Below are positions 51,501-61,200 of a stretch of DNA of 64,000 nucleotides, piece by piece. The notes under the pieces were generated by a model that was not told where the DNA came from, made no database searches, and was given only the letters and a program-made list of their open reading frames with translations. Where the stretch lies: contig JAULBX010001114.1 in the NCBI GenBank assembly GCA_032358255.1, forward strand, positions 124,001 through 188,000. The letters are read 5' to 3'. Position numbers and translations under genes: made by a program. This DNA comes from Heterotrichella gracilis (Eukaryota; Sar; Xanthophyceae; Tribonematales; Xanthonemataceae). Numbering within the stretch: the first letter of the stretch is position 1; the number at the start of each line of letters is the position of its first letter.

Positions 51501-53974
51501 GGACCATTGCTAGGGTTGTAGATTGCTTGGATAGTTCGTCAACAATCTGCTGCCATTGGGACCCAATTAGGGCAATACTGCGTGCGTTCCAGGATTGCAC
51601 CCACCCCCCAAACCCTGCCCCCACCCTCCCGCAGGCGAGGACACGATACGGCACCTTCTGTCGCGCGGCACGCACCGCGAGTTTGGCTACGGGGCGCTGG
51701 TGGCCATGCTGGTGTTTTACTTCCTGGGCGCTGCGTGGGCCGCGGGCAGCGCCATCAGCTCGGGGGTGTTTGTGCCCATGCTGCTCATCGGGGCGCTGGT
51801 GGGGCGGCTGGTGGGGGTGATGGCGGTGGACCTGGCGGCGTGGTCGGGGCACGGGTCGCCGGGGTGAGTGGGTGGGGAAATCATTATTGCATTGAATCAT
51901 TTAACTTTTATTTATTCTGGGTTGGGTGGGGGCGGGGTCCTCTACCAGATGCATTGCTTTGCCGTCTTTGATTAGGTGCTTGTATTCATATGCAATGTTC
52001 TCGAGCACTGCAGGGCTTTATTTTCAAGTATGCATGTACAATTGAGTGAGTTTTTTTTCACCTGTGTTATGAAGTGTGCAGTTGAGAAGTGAACCCTACA
52101 GTTTATTGACACTGCTCCACCCACCCCTTGCACCAACCCCACCCACCCCACTCCTGCAGCGCCCCCGCTGGCGTGTTTCTGCCCGACTCCTCCTCCTGGG
52201 CGTGGATAGACCCGGGGGCGTTTGCGCTGGTGGGTGCAGGCGCCTTCATGGGCGGTGTCACGCGCCTCACCATCAGCCTTGCGGTGATCAGCATGGAGAT
52301 CAGCAATGATGTGCGCATGCTGCTGCCGGTGCTGGTGAGTGTGTGTGGGGTTGTGTGCTGTGTGTGTGTGAGGGGCCCCGGGGGTGCATGGTGATGGTGC
52401 TGTGGTGGTGTTGGTGGTGGAAATGCTGCTGCCAGGCTGGTACACCAAGCGCTTCTACTGCATGACTGTGCAGTATGCCATGAGTCATGGCCCATGACCA
52501 CTGTGGTTCCCTGGGGGGCATTGCCGCTGCTGCCTCAACAAGCGCATATAACCAACCCCAACTAATGTTGCCATCCCCTCGCGGCAGGTGAGCATCATGG
52601 TAGCCAAGTGGGTAGCGGACGCCGCCACACATTCCCTGTACCACAGCCAGCTTGAGATCAAGTGCGTGCCATTCCTGTCCCGCCAGCCTGTCAGCAAGCA
52701 GTCGCTGGACCTGGTGGAGGTCAAGCACGTCATGCAGTGCCCGGTGGGTGGGGGGAGGGGGGGGATGTGTTGGGTGGGGGGGTAGAACGCCATGCAGTGT
52801 CTGGTGGGTGGGGGGGGTCTCCGGTGGGTGGTGGGAGGGTGAAGCGCACCGTGTATTAAGTGTTCAATGTTGTCGGGTAAGTGGATTGGGGCAGGTGGAG
52901 TAGGCAAGAATAACACAGTGACAGAGATTGTGACCTTCAAGGAGAAGATGCGGCTGGGCGATCAGTGCGCAGCGCTGGTTACACCCACTCGCCAGTAAAC
53001 CCTAAACCCTAATCATCATCCTTCACCCCGCCCACCAGGTTGTGCCCTTCAAGGAGAAGATGCGGCTGGGCGACCTGCGCGCAGCCCTGCAAGACACCTA
53101 CCATGTAGTAACCCTGAAATCCTAAACCCTAACCCTAAACCCTCCCCCGCACCTTCCAGGTTGTGACCTTCAAGGAGAAGATGCGGCTGGGCGACCTGCG
53201 CGCAGCGCTGCGCGACACGGGCCACAACGGCTTCCCGGTGGTGCGCCCCAGCCCTGTGGGAGACGTGTTTATGGGCCTGGTTGTGCGCGATCACCTCATG
53301 GTGCTGCTGCTAAGGGCGGCTGCGCTGGGCACCACGCACAACCTGCACGTGCCCTGGCAGGACCTCAACAGGCGGTTTGTGTCGGCGCCGGCGCTGCAGA
53401 TGCTCACAGGTGGGTGGCGAGTGTAGGGTGGAGGAGGTGGAGCATGAAGCCAATTGATTACAAGGGCTGTCGGGGGAGTAGGGTGTAAAGCTCGAGTCTG
53501 TGTGGCTGTTTATGGTGGATGAACCATGCCACGCCACAACCTGGCAGCCGTGCACGCCACCCATGCTGTATACACCTTGCTTGGCGTTGCACACTCCTTA
53601 ACCTGTAAATGCAGTTTCAGCCAAACTGCCTGACACCATCCCCTCCCTCGACCCCAGGCGCCCAGATGGCAATGCTTGAGGGGCGCATCTCCTCGCGCGA
53701 GGGCGAGGGCCTGTGGGACCAGGTCCTCGACCTGGCGCCCTACATCAACGCGAGCGCATTCGCGGTGGCGGAGTCCTTCTCCCTTGAGCGCGCCTACATG
53801 CTGTTTGTGACTGCGGGGCTGCGCCACATGGTTGTGGTGGACGAGCACAATCGGGTCAAGGGGATCATAACACGCAAGGACCTGCTGGGGTTCAAGCTGG
53901 ACGAGGCCACCCACAGGGCGCGGGGGCCGCGGATGCAGTACTCGACGGTGGCGGAGGGGATAGCGGTAGAATAG
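48516..53974 (+). CDS. CLC-type anion channel or anion/proton exchanger with CBS domains, about 891 aa
   Basis: Eleven exons join in phase: 48516-48547, 48800-49445, 49712-49823, 50048-50149, 50340-50809, 51118-51304, 51635-51863, 52160-52334, 52588-52743, 53160-53409, 53658-53974. An acidic N-terminus leads into the membrane domain: TGLIGYCLYTVIDILADVKY, then GAGVAEVMAYLNG, the gating motif GLPIGPEGPMVHIG, GAPIGGLLFALEEVASFW, SSGVFVPMLLIGALVGRLVG and DPGAFALVGAGAFMGGVTRL. Two C-terminal CBS domains follow (KMRLGDLRAALRDTGHNGFP; LRHMVVVDEHNRVKGIITRK). Both the gating Glu and the proton Glu (ALEE) are kept, which favours an exchanger, probably of an internal membrane as in the CLC-7 group. The anion-site Ser and Tyr are Ala and Phe. 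The first exon (MVELEDRVKSR) is chosen by phase; ATG 48789 is the alternative start. Confidence 0.94.
51316..51366. repeat. telomere-type TTTAGGG motifs just after a CLC donor
   Basis: GGGGTTTAGGGTTTGGGG and, 30 bp on, GGATTAGGGTTTAGGGTT lie within 60 bp of the donor after 51304. The two units are similar to each other. Confidence 0.8.
52926..53219 (+). repeat. three tandem copies of the 5' edge of CLC exon 10, separated by CCCTAAA motifs
   Basis: Copies of about 52-60 bp start at 52927, 53039 and 53160, all reading TTGTG(A/C)CCTTCAAGGAG and on to GCGGCTGGGCGA. The third is the exon used. AAACCCTAAACCCTAATC (52998) and AAACCCTAACCCTAAACCC (near 53124) lie between them. The second copy also has an acceptor (CCCACCAG) but meets no usable continuation. 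Confidence 0.9.
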
Positions 53975-55351
53975 AGGCGGTGGGGTTTTGGGTGGGTGGG
54001 ATGGGAGGAGGTGGGGGGGTGCGCCCGGGGTGGGGTCTGCTGACGAGGGGATGGCGTTAGTATAGAAGGAGGGGAGGGGTGGGGTACCATGTGGTTGTAG
54101 GCTGGTGCGGGGTCCACTAGTGGATGTTCATCATCATGGACTTTGGGTTTGCGCTATCCCCTGTGGGTGCTGCAGGGGCGTGGGAGGTGCCTGGGCCCAT
54201 GGGAGGACCTTGTGAGATGCACTGGTTTGCGTAAGGCCTGACCTGGGCAGTGCACCTATACCGCAATCTGTTGGGAATGTTTCCTTCTAATGAATCGATT
54301 TGTGTTTATTTTCTCGTGGTTTCATGCTGCCTGCCGCTGCAAGATGCGCTTGCCACTGCCCATGATGACATTGGTCAGCCTGCAAGCTGGTACTCCGTAT
54401 ATATTCGCATAGGGATTTTAAGTGTACAAAGTCTATATTGCAGACACTGTAGTTGTGCGGCGGAACCAGGCCATTATTGAGGAATGTTTTGCCTCCCTCT
54501 TTCTTGTCATACTGTGCACCTTCAAGCTTGTTTGTTGAACCTGTTACGAGGTTTATTTGTGCCTTCCGCTTTCTAGAATCGCAATTTGGTGCACTGCCGT
54601 GTGCATGAATTTCCACCATGATGGCCGGTCTTTGATTGAACAAATCACCAGAGCCTGGTCCCCAAGACACTGTGCGCACACACAGGGGTACCACCGGTGG
54701 TAATATTTTTTGTTCCATCATGATAGAACATGCATGAACAAACTTTTAAAGTCTTCAGCATGCCGTCATTGATAGAAGCAATGTAATTTACCAGGTCCTC
54801 TGCTTCTGAATTATTATATGCTCCGTCGCGGGGGCAAAGTGGAGAGCCCGGCCCCGGGGGCTGCTGCTAGCTGAGTCAGACAGTGTTAACAAGAAACTTT
54901 CAGAAAATATCTCTTTCAAAGAAAAAAAACAACATGGCCTGTAGCACACTAACTCCATCCAAAAATGTATTCAATTGAACTGGTAAAGCCAAAGCCTTAG
55001 GGCATAGTATGTCCTTAGGGCATATATGCCTTAGGGCGTATACCGTAAGGTCTCAAAACTTGGCACCTAGCTTCCATTGGCGTGCATTAAACGGCACAGC
55101 AACTGTTGTTGTTACAAGGTGATTCAGAGCGTGTGGGCAAAGTCGACATGAGCACAGTCACATGATGAGATTGAGTTCTGAGTTCTGATTATTCTGAACA
55201 TTCACGGAAACAAACCATCCTGCGATCACAATTATGCAAACGGTTGATGTGGTACGTTATTATATATACATTCAAAAAAGGAGCTTAGCAAAGCCATCAT
55301 TCCAGTCCAATAAAAAGAGGCAGTGCCTGGCCCAGCCCCCCGTATGCCTTG
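53975..55351. other. convergent intergenic region between CLC and the AlkB gene
   Basis: Contains the 3' flanks. A short repeat is present at 54994-55050. A 144-codon minus-strand frame at 54287-54721 has no recognisable motif. Confidence 0.5.
54994..55050. repeat. three imperfect copies of CCTTAGGGCATA
   Basis: GCCTTAGGGCATAGTATGTC, CCTTAGGGCATATATG and CCTTAGGGCGTATACC follow each other. AT-rich and non-coding. Confidence 0.7.
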
Positions 55352-56689
55352 CTACTGCCCTGGCCCTAGCCAGCCATGGGCCGCCACCCGCCGCATGGTG
55401 AGACCGATGCGCAACCCCCGCTGCACCACCGCCCCGCCACCCTCCCCCACCACATCCTCCCCCCGATAGGCAATGCCGTGCTGCCACTGCCAGCGGGCGG
55501 GGCCATGCAGCACCAGCAGGGACCCAGGGGTGAGCAAAATGCTGGACATTTTGCAGCGGGGTGCCCAGCCTTCTGATTGTGATGATCCCGCTCCAGCATG
55601 CGATGGACTGGGGTCGCCGGCTGGGGATTCCAATTCGAAGTCCATGACAAGCGGGGATCCCAGGCTGAGGACTGCCACCACCTCATCGAATTTCTCCAGG
55701 TCGGAGTGGAAGGCAAGGCCCTCCCCGGGGTGGTACAGGTTGACGATGATCTGGTCAAAATACCCTGGCTGGAACTGGGGTGGGCGCGGTGGCGGGGCGC
55801 ATTGCCCTGCAGGAGACCTGCCATCACATGCGTGACCATGCGGTTGTGAGGAGGCTGTGGCGTTGGTCACCACCGTGGAGCATTCCTGGTACGTGTTGTG
55901 TGGGACTTCCCCGTTCAAGCTGCTGGTTTGCCCTCCTTGTTGCACTTGCTGACGAGCCCCACTTCCTGCATGCTGATCCCCAGCTGCTGCATCGATGGTC
56001 CCAGTCAGCCCATGCCCTGTAGCTGACTCCCAGTGCCGATGTGCACAGCCATCCTCAGGGGAGGCGCTTGAGCACCCCCCCGGTAGGGTTTCCGACATGA
56101 GCTCCTCCATCCCAGCTAGGGTTTCCGTGATGCGCTCCTGAACCCCAGCTAGGGTTTCCATGATGCGCGCCTCGGCTGCAGCCACCACCGCCCTGCTCCA
56201 GTCCGGCAACGGGTGGCCAAAGTGCATGAACTGGTTCCTCCCCTGCACCCTCCCTGATCCTGATTCCCCCCCTTGGAACAGCTGGCGCACGAGGGTGGCA
56301 AAGCAGGCGTCGGCATCCAGGGGGAAGAGGAAATCGGGGAGGAAATGTAGGCCCCGAATGGACCGCGGGTCAACGCGCTCCCCTGCCTGTGCACCGCAGT
56401 CGCCCGCTCTGTCCTGCCCCTGCCCTGGAGGGTTTAGGGTTCCTGTGGCGCCTGGTGTCGCCCAGCTGGGGTGGGCGGCCTCGTGGAGTGAAACCCTAGG
56501 GTGGGGTTTGCTTCGCCCGGGCTGGTGGGCGTGGCTGGTGGGGCTGGGTGGCGCAAGGGGTGGGTGTGCTGTTGGAGGTGAGCGGGGAGGGGAGGAGGCT
56601 GTAGCTGGTGCTGCTGGTGGGCCCTCATCCTCGTCGCTGTCTGTGCCAAAGACTGCGCGCCACGTGGCGCGAGCGGGGCGGGGCGCCAT
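55352..56689 (-). CDS. AlkB-family 2-oxoglutarate/Fe(II) dioxygenase, 445 aa, intronless
   Basis: One open frame from ATG 56689. A disordered Pro/Ala-rich N-terminus leads to SIRGLHFLPDFLFPLDADAC and RNQFMHFGHPLPDWSRAVV. An insert of about 130 residues contains an 11-residue repeat (ETLAGVQERIT, ETLAGMEELMS, ETLPGG). The catalytic half has QIIVNLYHPGEGLAFHSDL, with the His-x-Asp iron ligands in FHSDL, then VVAVLSLGSPLVMDFELE, the distal His in RWQWQHGIAYR and the 2-oxoglutarate Arg motif RGLRIGLTMRRV. The LSLGSPLVMDF signature is closest to the ALKBH8 group, which hydroxylates the wobble side chain of tRNA, but no RRM or methyltransferase domain is present. Substrate is therefore open. It is the only complete multi-hundred-residue gene here without introns. 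Confidence 0.9.
   Translation of the reverse strand: MAPRPARATWRAVFGTDSDEDEGPPAAPATASSPPRSPPTAHPPLAPPSPTSHAHQPGRSKPHPRVSLHEAAHPSWATPGATGTLNPPGQGQDRAGDCGAQAGERVDPRSIRGLHFLPDFLFPLDADACFATLVRQLFQGGESGSGRVQGRNQFMHFGHPLPDWSRAVVAAAEARIMETLAGVQERITETLAGMEELMSETLPGGCSSASPEDGCAHRHWESATGHGLTGTIDAAAGDQHAGSGARQQVQQGGQTSSLNGEVPHNTYQECSTVVTNATASSQPHGHACDGRSPAGQCAPPPRPPQFQPGYFDQIIVNLYHPGEGLAFHSDLEKFDEVVAVLSLGSPLVMDFELESPAGDPSPSHAGAGSSQSEGWAPRCKMSSILLTPGSLLVLHGPARWQWQHGIAYRGEDVVGEGGGAVVQRGLRIGLTMRRVAAHGWLGPGQ
56084..56160. repeat. 33-bp coding repeat with TAGGGTTTCC, three copies, in the AlkB gene
   Basis: TAGGGTTTCC occurs at 56084, 56117 and 56150. On the coding strand each gives GGAAACCCTA, encoding ETL. 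Another telomere-like stretch, GGGTTTAGGGTTCC near 56430, encodes GTLNP. Confidence 0.85.
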
Positions 56690-57579
56690 GGCATGGGTGG
56701 GCAGCTGGTGCTGAATGCGCGCACTGTGACGGGTGCGTCGGCCAGCACAGGGGTCTGAAGGCTGCAGTGATGGGTGTGCAGGTCGTGTTGCTCCTGCTAG
56801 TGGGTGGTGGTGGCTGGTGGTGGCTGGTGGTGGGCTGTCTGGTGGGGGTGTGCCAGAGCTTGGTCCAGCACTGTACTGCAGTGTTGGCTAGATTAGTGTG
56901 CTGCTTGAGTTAGGAAACCACCGTCACGCCAATAGCACGGGATCAGCCTGAAGCAAACAAGTGAAGTGACCCCCTTCATGTTCAACCATCTTGCAATGTT
57001 GTGTTGCACTATCTACACACATGCAATAAGCCAATCACGGGTGTATTCGGCTGAATAACCACCAACGACTGCTTATAAACGCTCCTGTTGCAGAGCACAG
57101 CATACATACCAGTAAACGGTCGTGCAGGGGCGAGTACATGCATGCACCAAGTTGCCTTCAAGGGGAGGACACCACCTAGCCGAAAGCTCGGAACCATTCG
57201 TTGGCACATGTGCACATATTACACCGAATTGGTGTAGCTACACTACGCAAATTGAGCAGGACTGTGCTTCCAAAACCGCGTACTTTTGGGGTTAGAGCGA
57301 GCCGGCCAGGCAGTGTCTTGTAATGCCCACGTCGTTGTGCATGCGTTGCATGCATGCATATGCAATCGTCCAAGCTGTAAAGGTCATAGAAACAGCGTGT
57401 GCAGCCCTCTGTAACCAGCCATGGGGTTTAACATCTTCGGTCCAATTCGCATCCGCACAAGAAGGGGCACGGAGATAACCGCTTGCAATAGATTACCACA
57501 CCAGACATAATGCAGGCGTGGTACTGGCGCGTTTATCTTCCTGCCACTCACGGCCTATTCCGCATGGTCCTTGTTCCAC

Positions 57580-57665
57580 CGGCCCGGTTCGAACCCGCGA
57601 CAGCTGCCGTCCCAGGGCCGTGAAATTCAGCTGGAGGACTAAACCCTCGCTAGGCTACAGGTAGG
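57580..57665 (-). mobile_element. candidate tRNA-derived SINE or tRNA relic
   Basis: On the minus strand an A-box-like TAGCCTAGCGAGG (57657-57645) is followed about 50 bp later by a B box GGTTCGAACC (57595-57586). The arms that would form an acceptor stem do not pair, so this is not a working tRNA. A tRNA-related SINE head is the best guess; its end was not located. Confidence 0.35.
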
Positions 57666-57762
57666 TCCTTCTCCCCGTGGAGGTTCTCTCTTGGTTTGGT
57701 GGCCTATCTAGTGGAATGGTGTGTAAACGCACCCACATGGGGCAGCTGCATGTGTCTTGCGT

Positions 57763-57805
57763 CAGGGTTTGATATACCAACTAATAGTATATTAGTTTAC
57801 CCCTG
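57763..57805. mobile_element. 43-bp diverged palindromic mini-element, CAGGG ends
   Basis: It begins CAGGGTTTGATATACC and ends TTAGTTTACCCCTG, with a central palindrome (ACTAATA GTA TATTAGT). The last 14 bases match the element at 36683-36728 at 13 positions. CTTGC flanks both sides (57756 and 57806). Confidence 0.5.
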
Positions 57806-58224
57806 CTTGCAGTGCGTGCAAGGAGGTACCCGCGTGCCAGTTCAGTGCTGTGAATGTATACCAGGCCCAACCTCCTAGGCAGTACCAGCCCTGCATGCTG
57901 TTCTGCACAGGCTGTCTAGCACGACGAGTGCGTGAGAGCACTCCTGTGAATCCCTCTCTGCTACCCACCTCGCACTCTCCTTCAGTGTGTAGCTACTGTA
58001 CCTGCAGATCTGTATAACCAAGCAGGACCAACCTGGCCTCTGGTGACATAATGTCGCTGCAGCGAACACGCCATCCTTTGTTTTTTACTACCCATACCAG
58101 GGTAGTAACACAGCTTGTCACCTCTCCCTCTGCAGGGGTCCTCTAGGTGCCACCATACCCTACCCCACCCGAAGCACACCATAGCTCAGCCTTGAGGCAG
58201 TAGGCCCCTTGGCGGTGGTCCCCA

Positions 58225-58262
58225 CACAAGGGGAGCACAAGGGGAGCACAAGGGGAGCACAA
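58225..58262. repeat. 12-bp tandem repeat, three copies (AAGGGGAGCACA)
   Basis: Three exact units just upstream of the CHD-like start codon. Too short and regular to be anything but a simple tandem repeat. Confidence 0.85.
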
Positions 58263-58277
58263 CCACAGCAGCGGGCG

Positions 58278-61200
58278 ATGGAGGGGACGGATCCGCAAGC
58301 ACTGGCGGCAACCCCGCAGCCCTCCGCAATTGCACCTGACGCACAGGTAAATAGAGCAGAACCAGAAAACAGTGAAGAGCACGCCGCACCCCGTACAGGT
58401 CCTTGGCAAGTCCTGGGTGAAGCACAGGTAATAATTTAGGAGCCCATTAGTACTAGTCTTAAGGTCTGTACTCCGAGCAACTTGGTGGCAGCCCAAGGCC
58501 TCCAACCTGCGGGGAGAAGCCCTGGGGTTAGTTACTAACACTGGTGATGACTCCTCATTGGCTGCAAGCGCCTGTGTAGCTCTCCCTTCCTTCACACTCA
58601 CACATACAGCAGAATAATTATAATTAGAAGAACCTCCCTACCTTTACACAGGTTGCCGTGGCCCAGGAGGAGGTTTCGCCTGCCGCCAATGGGGAGGTGT
58701 CGCCTGTACCAGACCAGGAGGTTTCGCCTGCAGGGCAAGGGGAGGTTTCACCTGGAGGACAAGGGGGCAGATACCCCCCGGGGTATGGGCCACTGGGCAA
58801 GCTTCCCCAGAAGAGGAAGGCGCCAGGGGAAGGGGAGGATGGTGGGGAGGGGAATTTACCCACCCTCACCCCTCGCCAGGCAGCAGTGGCCCGCCTGTGT
58901 CACCAGCAAAGGTAGGTCGCACAATACCCTATCGGGAACCCTAGGGTACACAACAAAACAATGCAGGACAGGCAGCAATTCTGATTACTCTTTTTAGAAG
59001 TGAATGGTGTGCATGATTTGGCCTTCTGAAGTCTGCTCACATAGTAAATAAATAATATATATAACAAAAGTCAAGTCGCTCCAGTGCGCATGGCAGCCAC
59101 CACCCCTTGGCCATCCCTGGCTGAATTCTTACACCACAATTCCTTATGCAGGGTTGAGGGTCGGCGTCTTGCGCGCATGATACTCGAGGGGCAAAGGGCA
59201 TGCACACCCCCGCCTCCACCCACCCCACCCCCGCCACCCGAAACCACCATAATCCCCCCCGCATCACCCCATGCGGCGCAACCCCTAGGCCCACTCTGGA
59301 AGACCAAGGAGAGGGAAGCCCTAAAGAAGGGTTTGCTGGCGTACGGGGTCAACCGCTGGGACGTGGTACGTGGCCTCCATGCACGTGATCCAAGCATAGG
59401 ATGGTGCATGCAGGTGGCAGTGGGATCATGGATTTGCAACCAATCACATGGCATGCATGTGGTGGATGTGAATGCTGTACCCATGCATGGCCAGGTGATC
59501 ATCACCCCATGTAACCATGTACATCATTCCTGCCTTACAAACGTGCTCTTTTGCTCCCTGGCTTGAGGTGTAACCTAAACTCTAAACCCTGGACCTGCGC
59601 GCCGTCATCCCTACCGTCCCCGTTCTTTTTAATGTGGCCATCCCCCCCTCTTCCAGGTGGAGGCCTCCCTGTACCGCGCCTGCACGCGCTGCCAGCTGTC
59701 ACGCGATGACATCATCGCAGGAGGCAGGCACTTTTGCCAGTCGCTGCTGCCGTACGCCACGGGGGTGGATGCGGACACCTTTGCGCAGGTGGGGCATGTA
59801 GGCAAGGGTGTTACCCCACAGCCAGATTTTGCCACTTATGGGGCCAAAACTTTAAATTCCCCCAAAACCCCCCTTCCTCGTCATGTATGGTGTATTTGAG
59901 CACTGTTTTAGGGTTATGGCCCCCATGATATAGGGTACAGTACTTGTGGTGTGGATGCGGACACATTTGCGCAGGTGGGGCATGCGTGTAGGGTACGGTC
60001 GTCATGGTGTGGGTGTGGCATGTGGGTTATGGAAGTTGTCATCTGATTGCAGACGCGCGTCAAGATCGTGGTGGGTCTCAAGGGGTAGTATTATGATGAG
60101 GGTGGGTGTAGTATTATGATGAAGGTGGGTGGGTCTGAAGGGGTAGTTTTGTGATGAGGGTGGGGCCTGTGCAGGTGTATGTGGAGGGCTGCGCGGGGCA
60201 TGAAAATACTACCATCGTTGATCTCGCCCCACGCACCCGACATCAGGCGGAGGGCACCATTCCCTCCCCCTCCTTCATGTACCACATAATATCTCATATC
60301 CATATTTCGTATCTCCGTACCCCGCCACCATGACACCATGTTTGAATTGTGCCCTAAAGACATTACATCTTACCGCGGCATCTGTGAGGCTGCCACTTTT
60401 TGACGTTCCCTCATGGTATTCCCCCTCCCTCCCTTCCACAGGTGATTTCCGAGTGCGACACCGCCGCTGGCCCCAGCCCCCCCGCCCTGCCGGAGCTTGA
60501 TTGGCCCCGCATAGATGTGTGCGCACAGGGCTGGCTTAGGAGGCTGGCGCTGCTGCGCAAGGTGGACAAGATTTGCTGCGCTATGATGGCAAGCGAGGAG
60601 GTGGGGCGCAAACCCTAAATTCCAAACCCTAAACAAATGCTTCTGCGCAAGGTGGACAAGATTTGCTGCGCTATGATGGCAAGCGAGGAGGTGCGCCGGA
60701 AACCCTGAACCCCAAAGTCCAGACCCTACATTTAAACCAAAAAAATAAACCCAAACCCTAACCCCAAACCTCAAAGCCAAATGAGGGAAGAGGTGTGGGG
60801 CGGTGTTGGTGGTGGGGACACAAGGATCCTTCCCCTGACACCAAATGTTTGGGGCTAACCCCTTTTCAATCATAGTGCCTTGCATCCCCGGAATGGGACT
60901 CACATATATCCTGCGTGTGCATGCATATCAAAAGTGACATCTTTGTAAATATTCATTGGTTTCTTTATTTGCCTCCCAGGATTCCCAGAAGTGCTTCCAC
61001 GCCCTCGACACCATGCCCGACTCCTCACCCCCTGCCGCCTGGTGGAGCGCCTCTGCTGACGTGGCGCTCATGCTGGGTGTGTGGCGGCACGGGTTTGGGG
61101 ACTACGGGGATGTGCAGAGGGATCCCCAGATGGTGGCGGCGCGCCAGGCGGGGGTGGCGGGGGCAGGTGCGGGGATGGGAAATGTAGCTGGGGGGGGGGG

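Larger units (their letters stand above)
56690..58277. promoter_or_regulatory. divergent region between the AlkB gene and the CHD-like gene
   Basis: No exon with supported splice sites was found. It contains a pol III-like element (57580-57665), a palindromic mini-element (57763-57805), a small hairpin (TACTACCC to GGGTAGTA near 58087-58108) and a 12-bp tandem repeat (58225-58262). Confidence 0.5.

Noticed and set aside
53039-53098. Mutually exclusive exon of the CLC gene
   Set aside because: The copy has an acceptor but no donor giving an in-phase join to the next exon, so it is treated as a duplication remnant.
54287-54721. 144-codon minus-strand frame
   Set aside because: No motif, no codon bias like neighbouring genes and no splice partner.
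57580-57665. Functional tRNA gene
   Set aside because: A and B boxes are present but the acceptor and T stems do not pair, so only a relic or SINE is reported.
58225-58262. CRISPR-like array
   Set aside because: Contiguous 12-bp units without spacers, in a eukaryotic context.
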